Shown here: piece after piece, positions 1 to 10,174 of the stretch
How positions within the stretch are numbered: position 1 is the first letter of the stretch
How the letters are laid out: every line of letters starts with the position of its first letter
Assembly (NCBI GenBank): GCA_021234155.1
Contig: JAJEKV010000002.1
Location: 28,820,262-28,884,261, forward strand
Direction: 5' to 3'
DNA length: 64,000 nt
From: Isoetes taiwanensis
Taxonomy: Eukaryota; Streptophyta; Lycopodiopsida; Isoetales; Isoetaceae
The notes under the pieces: model-generated
Databases searched by the model: none
What the model saw: only the letters and a program-made list of their open reading frames with translations
What the model was told of the DNA's origin: nothing
Program-made: the position numbers and the translations under genes

Positions 1-888
1 AATTGATGTGACATTTATCTGTTCTTGCTAGGAGTTGATTCTACAACATAGGTAGGGGAGACAAAGGTTATGTTCGTCGTTCTTAGCATATCATGCAGTT
101 ATTATTTCCAAAACTTATCTTACCCAAGATGGAGAATTTGCTTACCTTGAATGTGGTTATTGTGGTTTATCATGCATGGTGTTCATTTGGGAGAAAGCCT
201 TATGAATCCCGCCACCAGCCTCAGTCTAGCTCGCAGCCCAATTCAAAGAAGAAGAACGGATGATAGACTCGCCCAAAAAGAAAAAGATAGGCAAAATCTG
301 AGGCAACACAAACAAAAAGGGTCTGCAAAAACACAGCACCATCATGTTAGAGCCAAGATTCGCAAAACGTGCATTGGCCTAAATCTATGAATCCTGTAAA
401 GAAAGAAAAGATGGGATCACCTTGCACAATAAGGCCAATCTTTTCCTGAGAAACTGAATTTACTCCTGTTTGCAAAAGAATGTCAAGAAGAAGAGTGATG
501 ATTCTGCATTCACAACGATGAAATCTCTTGGAACCTTGATGTATTTAAGAATATAAATTAGCAGGTATACTTTACATCTACGATGTTGTCTGTGATGTTG
601 CCCTTGTTGGCAGGAAAAAATCAACGACCCCAAGCTGCGAATGAATGGGTCCTGCATGTTTAAGGTCAGATCCAACAAAAGAAAAAAAATATTGAAAAGA
701 AGAGAAGGCTCAACCTTAGCGAAATGCAAGACCCGGATGGCAAGCTCCATTGTTGAATAGCAGCTCTAGGTAGCGAAGCAACTCCAGGCCCGCTGTTCCT
801 GCTGTAAAGAAGGCACTGAAGAATGAATATAGAGTAGGCCATTCGCTGGGTATCCATCGAACCTGTGCCTTTGGCTTTGAACAAAACC
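1..888. other. Unrecognised sequence at the left edge
   Basis: I recognise no gene here. A basic, glutamine- and lysine-rich frame of 79 codons lies at 151-390 (+), and overlapping short frames lie at 460-884 (-). None shows a known domain. The minus-strand sequence from about 884 down to 715 could be a small first exon ending at a GTTGAG donor-like site, reading away from the telo-box region to its right, but support is weak. Confidence 0.4.
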
Positions 889-1181
889 CTAGATTAGTTT
901 AATGGCCATAGCCATAGCAAGAGATGCGGCTGCCGGATCCATTCTTTTTTGAGCACTTAAACCCTAAAGAAAAGAAAAAACCGCAAATTTACTTTCTTTC
1001 ATTTCTTAGCTCTTCGAAATGCATCCAGCCAAGGCCGCCTTGAACATCTGCTTGAACCGCCTCGAAAACATCTGCTTGCACCATTTCGTTTTACAGGAGC
1101 TGTGGCCGTGGCTGGATATCTCAGAACATGTAAATCCAAAAACCCTACACATGCCCTAAATGTCGATTAGGGTTAGGGTTT
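884..1181. promoter_or_regulatory. Telo-box cluster, possible host promoter region
   Basis: Plant telo-box motifs (AAACCCTA and its complement) occur at 884-891, 959-967 and 1140-1147, and a doubled TTAGGGTTAGGGTTT occurs at 1167-1181. In plants such motifs are typical of promoters and 5' leaders of translation-related genes. They may therefore mark a host promoter interrupted by the neighbouring transposase-like sequence. They could also be short interstitial telomere-like repeats. The motifs are seen directly; the role is inferred. Confidence 0.35.
1019..1159 (+). CDS. Small ORF, possible first exon of a host gene
   Basis: An ATG at 1019 opens 46 codons and follows a pyrimidine-rich leader with a telo-box. 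The peptide repeats a short motif (LNICLNRL then ENICLHHF), then reads LWPWLDISEH. A donor-like CAT|GTAAAT lies at 1130, so the frame could be an exon cut short there. No downstream exon is recognisable, because a transposase-like pseudogene on the other strand begins at 1239. I do not recognise a family; this may be chance. Confidence 0.25.
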   Translation: MHPAKAALNICLNRLENICLHHFVLQELWPWLDISEHVNPKTLHMP

Positions 1182-1238
1182 CGTTGACGACATACTTACC
1201 CAATAACACTATAATAGAAGATATTCTCTCATCATGTG

Positions 1239-3539
1239 CTAGTGGCCATCAGTGGCTTCTTCTCCTTCATCATGTACTTCTTCTTCAACAATAGCTTTGA
1301 TGGGTTTTACCACAACTAGTTCAAACTTCTTAGTATATGATACATTGGGGCAAGATTCCCAATTCAAATCTAAACAATATGTGCAAAAGCAAGAGAGGTT
1401 TCTGACCTGTAAATGTGTCATGTGATTTGAACACCCATGGAAACAATGAAGGTTTCTAGATCCTTCAATAGGATGTGCTTCCCACTGATTTTTTCTGTCC
1501 ATTTATCCTATTTCAACCTCCCAAAAAGTTCTACTTACAGTTTGAATCTTCTTTTTATATGTTGTGGGTGCTGCTGTTGACATGTACTGCTTTAGCCATT
1601 CCACTACCTCGTATGCATTGGTCATCTTGTTGCCCTTCAACTGTGCTGCTCTCAAAGCCCTCTTTATTACTGCTCCTGCACCATCATGTTCTCCCTTCCC
1701 ATGGCCAGAGCACCAAAAGTTCCACATCATGTCTAAACCTGTTAAAGATTTGAATCTAGCATCAAAATAAAATGATTTTTTACCTTTGAATTGTGAGGCT
1801 ACACCATCTGAGAAGACATAATGCTTCTTCAAAGTGATTTCCTTCTCTTGCATCCAATGATTGTGTAAGAGAAAGCAATGGTGCACAAACAAAGAATCAT
1901 GTTTTCTGTCATCAGATATATAAAAATCTTCTTCCTTGATCATTTCTTGTGTCTCAGGATCCCTTCTATATGTGAGGTGCACAAGAATAGTGATCAGCTC
2001 ATTATGCCAATGATTGGACTGGACTTCATTCTGCTCATTGAAAGAGTACTTCTCTGCAAAGTCAACCACTGATACAATAATATCATCAGCAAACCTGTTC
2101 AATAGTTGTCTAAACATGGCTTGCTGCCATTTATACCTGAAATTATGTGTCACAAACTCCTTTGCTTTAGATCTGAAGGTTTCCATCAAAACATTGGGTG
2201 AAGTCTGTAAATATTGATGCTCAATTCTTTTTTTGGGTTTGCCATTTTTATCCTTACCAATTTCAATGTAGTCTATGTTCTCCCAAGTGATTTTTGAGGT
2301 ACTGTCCTTTGTTTCTTCTTCTGGACACCTTTCCATTTTGTCCACACCACATTTGCTGCAGGTTCCTGATAAGCATGCTTCATTGTGCCACTCCTCACCT
2401 TCAGGCTTTGGGCAAACCATGCTTCTCCACATGTCACTGTTAGACTGTCAAACATGTCTTGCTGCATTGCACCCTACTTGGCGTGCTGTGTGGTCATATA
2501 TCTTGCACTCACAGGTGCAATCTGCACCGTGCACCATGGACTTTTTCCTCATGTTCTTCACCCCTTCCCTCATCATTGACATCCTCTCATGATAGACGCA
2601 ACAACAGGCATTGAATTCAGATAGCTTTACAACAAAGTAAGGCTTTAATTTCTCGAAGGCTCTCTGCTTAATTTGAACATCTGGATTGTCTTGCTTGAAA
2701 CTAGTGAAGAATTCTGTCTGCAGAATAAGAATAGAAAACTACTTAGTAAATGCTAATGCTAATACCACTAGAAAAAACAACTGCTAATGAATAGCAACTT
2801 AGAACTAATTACTGATTCCATTAGCATTACAACATAACCCTTAGCAAACCAAACCACTAACCAGTGCTAGGACATTGAGATGAAAGCATTGCTAATATGT
2901 AGTGGTAGGTGGTGCTTCACTAACTACAGATTAAGTTAATTACTAACAGTGGAACAACATTAACGAAATTAGTAATCTTAGCACTGTTATTTACAAAATC
3001 ACTAACAGTGGCACTAACATCAACACAATTACTAAACGTGGCACCAACATTATAAAGGTGAGAAACCTTAGCACTATATCAAAAAATGATCCATTATCAA
3101 CCATCAATAGCACTAAGACTTGCTACCACGAGAAGAACGTGCAGATTAATTCCATTAGCAGATCATATTAGAATCAATACTTCAAAACTTATAAAAAATA
3201 TTAGTATTAGTAAACGTGAAAAAGACTTAGTAAAAAATTGATCTACAGATAGTATACCTGGCTCACATCAAGATAATGTGTTAGATGCTTAGGATGTTTT
3301 CCTCTACCAGATCTGACGTCCTTGAAGTTAGGCGAAACTCTGGTGTAGTTTGTCCAATAATCCACAACTTTTTCAATCACTTCTTGGCTCAGGGAATCCT
3401 TTCTCTTCTTCCTTCCCCCAAGAGCCCATAATACGTTTTTATTACTAATTGCAACACGGTGCTTCTTAGCTCTGGAACAATTCCTTGGATGAATTTCTAA
3501 AGTCTTGACAGCTAATCTTTTGCTTCCATGCCTGACCCA
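1239..3539 (-). pseudogene. DDE-type transposase-like gene, two exons, two nonsense codons
   Basis: Read on the minus strand, exon 1 (3539-3258) encodes a basic N-terminal region with WALGGRKKRKDSLSQEV and YTRVSPNFKDV. A GT-AG intron (3257-2718) joins in phase to exon 2 (2717-1239). Exon 2 carries a Cys-rich stretch (CTCECKIYDH, then CLSGTCSKCG). It then shows three motifs I take for the catalytic acidic residues of an RNase-H-fold transposase: VVDFAE, FSDGVASQFK and HGKGEHDGAGAVIKR. A C-terminal Cys cluster (LSCFCTYCL...WESCPN) ends at 1239. The frame runs through both exons but is broken by TGA (2448-2450) and TAA (1503-1505), and no start ATG is visible before an upstream TAA at 3540-3542. 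The family occurs in animal and plant genomes as unnamed proteins. I am confident of the gene structure and less so of the transposase role. Confidence 0.65.
2718..3257 (-). other. Intron with short degenerate repeats
   Basis: This is the GT-AG intron of the transposase-like pseudogene. Its donor reads CAG|GTATAC and its acceptor CTGCAG|ACA on the minus strand. On the plus strand it holds loose repeats of ACTAACAGTGGCACTAACAT type near 2940, 3000 and 3030, with many isolated GCTAAT and CACTAA words. Joining the flanking exons keeps the protein frame open, which is the main support. Confidence 0.6.
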
Positions 3540-3757
3540 TTAAGTGATTTCTATCAAAGGATTTAGAAATCTGCCCCCAAAGACAGACATTTCAAGAAGA
3601 CATATGTCCAAAAAAAAAAAAAAAAAACCATTTCAGAGGAAAAAGAACAGCTGTAAAAGCAAAGGAATTAATACGAGGAAGTTCCCTTTGTAGAGAACAT
3701 CCTCCCAGTTAAAAACATATTGTGTTGGCAGTCATAGTGAAGAAATAACTTGTTATA
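3540..3757. other. Spacer with an A18 tract
   Basis: An uninterrupted run of 18 A residues lies at 3610-3627. It could be the tail of a decayed retroposed sequence, but nothing to its left resembles a LINE or SINE. A 9-bp CTTGTTATA at 3749-3757 is matched by one at 10094-10102, just past the LINE poly-A tail, and may be a target-site duplication. Confidence 0.35.
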
Positions 3758-3815
3758 ATGTAGCAAATTTGGCTTAACCACTCAATTAGTCAAGAAGAAG
3801 ACCTAAAGCAAGCAT

Positions 3816-4391
3816 ATGAGATTAGTAGGCAACATGGAATTAGTACAGGATCATGCCGCTATGATGCCACATGGTGGCCCAAATCCAAGAGCATTGGATG
3901 TTGTGGAAGGCAGCCAGAACTTACCAGTGTCCCCTAAAGAGAATGAGCTGAAGAAGGTGCTCTTCTTACAAGATAGATATCAGGTTGCGGTCAGGGCGGC
4001 TATAGACTCTCATAAGGCTCTGGGGGAAGATCCCAAGGATTCTACTGTGTCTAGCCCCAAGTTGGCTGAGTCCAGCCCCTGTGGTTCCTCTGTTGCTGAG
4101 AAGCAAACTGGGCTGTCGTTGGAAGCAAACCATTCATGCTCTAGTGGTCTGGCTGCGCCATCTCTGGAGGAGAACCATCCTTATGTTAGTGGCTCTGATG
4201 GCTTGCCTTCTGCTGAAGGCTTGTCTACTCAGGTTCCGAAGGACTTCGAATCACTTAACCCTTATGTGATGATTGACAATAAGAAGAAAAAGAAAGGAAA
4301 TGGTAAGAAACTTAACAAACATGTCTTTGAATCGGCGGTGGCAAAGATTTTTCATGACCACTCTTTGGCTGAAGGCTTCACAGCAATCTGA
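3816..4391 (+). CDS. LINE 5' ORF, unknown (possible ORF1 part)
   Basis: A 191-codon ATG-initiated frame near the inferred 5' end of the LINE. The protein is rich in Ser, Pro and Gly in its middle (residues about 80-145). It has a KKKKKGNGKK lysine run near residue 157 followed by a short helical-looking tail. There is no Cys zinc knuckle and no recognisable RNA-binding domain, so assignment as ORF1 rests on position only. The following 200 bases contain stops in all useful frames, so the ORF may be truncated. A basic low-complexity protein would suit nucleic-acid binding, but that is inference. Confidence 0.4.
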   Translation: MRLVGNMELVQDHAAMMPHGGPNPRALDVVEGSQNLPVSPKENELKKVLFLQDRYQVAVRAAIDSHKALGEDPKDSTVSSPKLAESSPCGSSVAEKQTGLSLEANHSCSSGLAAPSLEENHPYVSGSDGLPSAEGLSTQVPKDFESLNPYVMIDNKKKKKGNGKKLNKHVFESAVAKIFHDHSLAEGFTAI

Positions 4392-4632
4392 TTTGGTAAT
4401 GGGCTCAAGCATAAGGCTTTGGCTGGAGCTCAGGAAGGTGTTTAGTAAGGAACAGGGCGCCATGTTTTCAGAATGGGTCTTTAAGGTTGCTAGGATAAAA
4501 TCGGCATTGATTTGGGGAGACAAAGTAACGGCTGGAAGGTTTGGTCCGGCCTATCTTTTTATGTTTTTGTAAGGGCTCAGTCCCTAAGCGAATTTAGTGT
4601 GTGATGGCTCTGAACCGTTTTCAGCTGGTTGG

Positions 4633-5577
4633 ATGACCAAACCACAATTTTGTATAATGATAACAGTAATACAAGCTCCCGAAATTTATAGTTACATCCT
4701 CCTCTGTGTACAATCACTTTGCATGGCCCACAGTTCAGCTAGCAAATTGGAAACTAAGTGTACCTACGAGCAATTTGAAGACTTATGCACACTTGATCTC
4801 GACATAAAGACTAGCACAGTGGTTGGAGGAGGTGGTTTTGGTCTGGTTTTTGGGTCTGTCTATGTGATTTGCTATGCTCAAAGCAAGTCCACTCCAGTGA
4901 TGATTATTCAATGTTTGATCATTGTCTGGATGGTCCTTGTCCTTCAACCATCCAACGTGAGGACAAGGATAGTTGAGGCTACTCAAAAAGCTCGGATGAC
5001 ATTCTGGTGGTCTCTGGGGAAGCTGTGGACCTATAAAATTGTGCCCTTTAGACTGTTTGTGGAGTACCTCTCCAGAATGGGACCTCCAAAACTTAAGGTT
5101 GGATTTGGTGGGCCCCCTGGAAAGTCAAGGTATGCAGGTGACAAAGGTGATTTGTGTCTTACAGTTGAAGACAAGATGAGGTGGGGGAGATGGCCCTCTG
5201 CACTTTGTCTAGATAGGCACAAGTTTGGCATAGTTGGGACGACCTATTGGATCCTCTCATCTGGAATCTATGGTGGTCTCTACTTTTTGGGCAACAAAGG
5301 GCCAACTTACAATTATGGGGGAATCTATGGTGTCCTCTACTTTTTGGCCAAGAAAGGGACAACTTACAATGATGGGTACAATTATGGGTGCCTTATCTCA
5401 TATGAGAACAATGGAGTTTGGCCTACCCACAAATCTGGAAGATTGGGTTCATTCAGTTTCGGGTGGAGGCTACCAATAAGAATGCTTCATAATGATGGGT
5501 ATTCTTGGTATGTTGGATGGAACAAAGGTGGCACTCTTGGGCCGGGCTATGCCATCTGGGGGGATTGGGTAGGATAA
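4633..5577 (+). CDS. Gly/Tyr-rich ORF in LINE 5' region, unknown
   Basis: An open frame of about 314 codons from the first ATG (4633) to 5577. The N-terminal half has hydrophobic stretches (SVYVICYAQ, MIIQCLIIVWMVLVLQ). The C-terminal half is Gly-, Tyr- and Trp-rich and contains a duplicated block: GIYGGLYFLGNKGPTYNYG is followed by GIYGVLYFLAKKGTTYNDG, from a tandem duplication of about 63 bp near 5265-5390. No domain is recognised. It may be an ORF1 component, or untranslated leader that happens to be open, because repeats often create long open frames. Confidence 0.3.
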   Translation: MTKPQFCIMITVIQAPEIYSYILLCVQSLCMAHSSASKLETKCTYEQFEDLCTLDLDIKTSTVVGGGGFGLVFGSVYVICYAQSKSTPVMIIQCLIIVWMVLVLQPSNVRTRIVEATQKARMTFWWSLGKLWTYKIVPFRLFVEYLSRMGPPKLKVGFGGPPGKSRYAGDKGDLCLTVEDKMRWGRWPSALCLDRHKFGIVGTTYWILSSGIYGGLYFLGNKGPTYNYGGIYGVLYFLAKKGTTYNDGYNYGCLISYENNGVWPTHKSGRLGSFSFGWRLPIRMLHNDGYSWYVGWNKGGTLGPGYAIWGDWVG

Positions 5578-6031
5578 TTTGGATCTTGGGAACTTTGGGA
5601 ATCCTTCAATTCTCAAGGTCCGTGCAAACTCTCCAAAGTCAACACTTGGTTTTGGTATACAAAAGGGACATTACAATAGTTGGATATTATGAGCCCCTAA
5701 GGAAGTTAAGGGATTATAAAGTGGCTATCATGTTTATGTGGTGTATATTGTTGTATTTGATGGCATTTGGTATTTTGGATGAATGGCTCATGTACTCAGG
5801 TGCGCGTTGGAAGTTGGCGCAGTTCAGTGGTCTGTTGCAACTATGGCCTAGGTACTCTTGGAAGCGGACCATGGTACCTTTTTCAGTTAGGGGATTATTT
5901 CACCCTTTCTCGACTGCCCCAAAGGTGGGCCTTGTCAGAGGAGACCCATACTCATTGTCAGAACTGCTGAGCGATATCTTTATCATAGGAGAAGGGTGCA
6001 CTTGTACAATGTCAGCTTTATACCTTCTTAT

Positions 6032-9000
6032 ATGAAAATAGTCTCTTGGAACCTTCGTGGAATAAAAGGTGTTCTAAAACGTGGAAGAGTTTTAGCTGCT
6101 ATAAGATCTTTGAAGGCTGATATTGTGCTCATTTAGGAGCATCGCCTTCCAGATTTTGAGGCGAGATCAATTGGTAGTTGGGTAGGTAACGACTACTCCT
6201 CATTTAGCTGTGTGGCCAGGGGAACCAAAGGGGGCACTAGTATTCTCTGGAAAAGTCAAATAAAACGCTCGCAATACGCAGGTAGGGATGGTCGCTGGCA
6301 AGCAATCATATTTGAAACTAGTGAATGCATGTGGGGATTGGTTAATGTATATGCATCAAACAAGCCGGCTGAAAGAGCAGTCATGTGGAAAGAAATTGAA
6401 AGCTGGATTAGTCAACAGAGGGATGCTATTGACAATTGCCTGGGGGGTGATTTAAATATGACTGATGTGTGGGGTCAGAAGATCGGATTGCATCGAAATC
6501 TTCTAGAAGCTGAAGAAGCTATTTGGAATTCATTGCTAAACACAGTCGGGCTTGCCCTTGTCCCACCTTCAAACGACACTTTCTCCTGGTCGAATAAGCA
6601 AAAGGGACAAGATCGGGTCTACTGCTTGCTGGACAGATTCTATATGGCCAATAGATTAGCGCGTTTCATGGAGAAATGTTATGTGGAAGGGGGGCTTGCT
6701 TTCTCTCATTCCGACCATGTTCCCCAAAGTCTGATCTTTGAAAACATCCCTACTGCTAGGAAGAGTGGGAATGTGCCCTTCAAATTCAACACCTTGTGGT
6801 TGGGGAAGAAGGCATTCTGCAGGCCTTTTAGGCAGTATATCATCTCTCTCAATGGTGCTAAAAATAGTCCCAGTATGAATGCATGGGTTAAAAAGCTCAC
6901 TTTGATGAAAAATTGGGTAAAAAGGTGGGGTAGGAATCGAGCTCTAGAATTCAAAAGAGAGAAGAACGAGGTGTATAATCAGTTGAGACTGATTAAGCAG
7001 GAACTACTAGTACATCCACATGACATTGACATGCAGTTGCTGGAGGAAGAATTGGAAGGGAAGGCTAAGGCAATTGAAGAAGTTGAAGCCAGAGGTGCAG
7101 CGGTTCGTTCCAAAACCAAGTGGTATGCAGAGGCGGATCATGAAAACTCAAAATGCTTTTTCAGGATGGCCGAGGCGAGATTATCAGGTAATAGCATTTC
7201 TTCAATCAAGGATGATAATTCAAAAACATTGGAAGACCCCCAAAAGATCTCGTCCTATATTAGAGGAAGCTTTGAGAAGCAATTTCAGGAAGACCCCCTT
7301 CCCTCTTCATACCATTCAGAGATTGCTTCTTGGATGACCAGAATTGACTGGAGTGACTTAGTCACTAGAGAAGAGAATTAGCTTCTACTCCGCACCCCTG
7401 GGGGAGATGAGATCCATAAAACCCTTTGTTCACTGGCAACTGGAAAGTCCCCCGGAGGCTTCCCTCCAGAATTCTTTGTTGAGTTCTGGGATGTGCTTGG
7501 ATATGACTTCAGTCGAGCTGTCCGAGGGGCTTGGACCTCTAGTTCTCTACACCCAACGCTTGCAGCTGGATTTATCCCAAAAGTCTCCAGACCTCAGGTC
7601 CTTGGTGAGTGGAGACCTATTGCGCTCACAAACAGTCTGTACAAAGTGGTTATGAAGGTCATTGCTAATTGTCTTAAGCCCGTTCTCAATAGAGTTATTG
7701 GGAAAGAACAGTCTGCGTTCTTGCCAGGCAGATACATTTTGGACAATTTTTTGGCAGCTAGAGAAGGAATGCATTGGTGTCGTGCCTCTAAGCAAAACTG
7801 TGTCCTTATCAAAATGGATTTCAGGAAAGCATATGATTCTTTGAGATGGGAGGGGTTGCAAGAAGTAATGAGTCATATGGGTTTTGATACCCAGTTTGTG
7901 CGACTGGCTATGGGGATGAATAATCAAGCATCTGCTTCTGTGCTAGTCAATGGTCAGCCTACAGGAATTTTTGATCTTAGGAAGGGTATCAGGCAAGCTT
8001 GCCCATTGGCACCGTACCTATTTCTTATTATGGCAAATTAGCGAATTTCGCTCGGCTGAAGATGCTAGATGGGAACTTGGAAGGGCTGGCCTTCCCTGAA
8101 GGCACAGAGAAGCTGACAATTATGCAGTATGCTGACGATACCTTTATGTTCCTCAGGTATGACGATAATAGTTTTCAGTCATTTCGTCATATCCTGCTCT
8201 CTTTTGAGGTCATTTCAGGAATAGGCCTCAATGCCAATAAATGTTCAGTCCTCTGGCCATTGGATACTGATATTGATCCGAGAGCCAGAGGGTTGGGGTT
8301 TTCTGTGGTGGCAAATGGAGAGTCAGTTAAGCTCCTCAGACTCCCCCTTGTTCTTTCTAATAGTAAGAAGGGCTTATGGGCCCCTATCTTGGACAAGCTC
8401 TGGAAAAAGGTGGGAATGTGGTCTTCCAAGACCTTGGCTACATCTGGGAGAGTTACAGTAGCCAATGCGGTTCTAGCTGCCTCGTATATCTACTATTCAT
8501 CTGTCATGGTGGCCCAAAAAGGTATATATAGCCAAATGCAAGTTATAATCCGGAAATTCATTTGGGGGGGTATGGCCAAGGTGGCTTGGTCCGAGCTATG
8601 TCGAGACAAGAAGGATGGAGGCTTGGGTTGCAAAGATCCCTTTGTACAAGCCCAGGCTCTGGCAGCTAAATTTGTCTGGAGAGCTCTTCAGAATGAGTCA
8701 TCTCTGGCCCTGAGGTTCGTGTCCTACTGGCTGAAGCAAGGTAAGCTACTAGGCAAGCCCTCTCTCCCTAGGGATGAGCTTGGAGCCTTGTACTATAGCT
8801 TTAAGCTGGCTCCTGGGACATCTCCTGTCATGAGAAGGGTTCTGCAAGCATGGATGGAAGTGCAGCATGCTTTTACCCCTATGATCCCTCCAAGGGAAGC
8901 AGGAGGGTTTAGTATCTTTTGGAACACTAACATTTGGGATAGAGATGGACTCCCCTTAGCTCTCTCTCATCCTCATATCTTCATTAAATGGAAGAGATTA

Positions 9001-9859
9001 GGAATCACACAGTTGCAACACTTATGGGAGAATGGCAGGTGGATTAGTTGGACCAAGTTCAAGAATAGAGTCCACTCGACTGGGGAAGGGGACAAGGCAG
9101 TTCTTAGAGAGATCATCTTGAGAGTCAGGAATGTGTCAGGGGTCATTTGGACCGCAAGAAAATTGGCTACTTGATGGACACGTGATCTATAATGTGGCTA
9201 GGATCTATCGATCTCTTTGTAAGGATACGCCTCTGAAGGCAGAGATAAGGCTTAGTTTGGGTCATGTGATGACAAAAGAAATCCTAGCTAACTCTTGGAA
9301 TTCTATCTGTTCTAAGAAGATTCAGTTCTTTAGATGGCTAGCCCTGCACGGTGGGTTGAGTACAAATGAGAACCTCTACATTAGACATATGACTGGTGAT
9401 GATAAATGCCCACTTGGATGTCAGGTGCGGGAGTTGGTTGGACACCTTTTCTTCTGTCCATCGATTGCAGAGTTCTGGCATTGGATAAGCCCCATTATTG
9501 GTATATTTATGCATCAACTAGTATGGCCTGATTTGGTAATAGCATTGGATAGAAACTGCATGGAAGCCTCGCTACTTAACGTTGCACTCCGGGTGATCTG
9601 GAAGCACCGCTGTGATATAGCTATTGGGGGGTCATCGATCTGCATAACAAGACTGAAAAACTATTTCAATCTGGAAGTTGCATTGATGGCTCTGTCACAT
9701 CATCGACAGAAAGGTGTAAGATATAACAGAGAGCTAGACAGACTAGGGACACTGGAAGGGTTCTATTCCTTCTTTAGATGTCATTGGCTCAACAGAAATA
9801 CTATGGATGCAACTGATGCCAATAATGTAGTGGCAGGTGTCTTAGCTATACTGAGCTAA
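6032..9859 (+). pseudogene. LINE ORF2: endonuclease, reverse transcriptase, zinc region
   Basis: ORF2 begins at ATG 6032 (MKIVSWNLRGIKG). It has an APE-type endonuclease with SWNLRG, a glutamic acid just after the first stop (EHRL), GGDLNMTD and FSHSDHV. The RT follows: WRPIALTNSLYKV, then EQSAFLPGRYILDN, KMDFRKAYDSLRWE (motif A, about 7814), GIRQACPLAPYLF (motif B) and QYADDTFMF (motif C, 8122-8148). The C-terminal zf-RVT-like stretch at about 9280-9480 reads KKIQFFRWLALHGGLST...CPLGC...GHLFFCPSIAEFW. The frame is interrupted by TAG at 6134-6136, TAG at 7379-7381, a frameshift with some missing residues near 8035, and a frameshift near 9170. The two TAGs fall where Gln would be expected, consistent with C-to-T decay. 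Target-primed reverse transcription is the family's known mechanism. Confidence 0.9.
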
Positions 9860-10075
9860 GTGTTGTGGGGTTCCAGATGTGGAAAAGGAGTGAAGTCACT
9901 CTGTAGTACCCACTATATGGTGAAGACAGGTGATCTCCCTTATAGTACCCACATGGTGGGGAAGAAGAGGTGATATTACCTTGAGTACACAATATCTGGC
10001 TATACTCTTTCTTCCCTTATATGGGGATATGATGTACTTTATCTTATATATTAATACATACACACTCTTACCCTC

Positions 10076-10091
10076 AAAAAAAAAAAAAAAA
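10076..10091 (+). other. LINE poly-A tail (A16)
   Basis: A run of 16 A residues directly after a 3' UTR ending ...ACCCTC. It is followed by CCTTGTTATATT, whose CTTGTTATA matches 3749-3757. This marks the 3' end of the LINE. Confidence 0.85.
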
Positions 10092-10174
10092 GCCTTGTTA
10101 TATTAAGAAATAAACGTTACAATAATGTTGCAGAGCTATATCTGCAACTCATAAGTAGGGTTTCAAAAATGTCT

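Larger units (their letters stand above)
3758..10091 (+). mobile_element. L1-type LINE retrotransposon, near full length, inactive
   Basis: A non-LTR retrotransposon of about 6.3 kb. It consists of a 5' region with two ORFs of unknown family (3816-4391 and 4633-5577), an endonuclease-RT-zinc-region ORF2 (6032-9859), a 3' UTR with repeated 'tagtacccac' words near 9905 and 9944, and an A16 tail at 10076-10091. The candidate 9-bp target-site duplication CTTGTTATA sets the left end, which is otherwise uncertain. ORF2 has two nonsense codons and two frameshifts, so this copy cannot move by itself. Its 3' end (CCTCAAAA...) matches that of the second LINE at 26.4 kb. Confidence 0.85.

Noticed and set aside
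3610-3627. SINE or processed pseudogene tail
   Set aside because: An A18 tract only; no upstream retroposed sequence or target-site duplication was identified.
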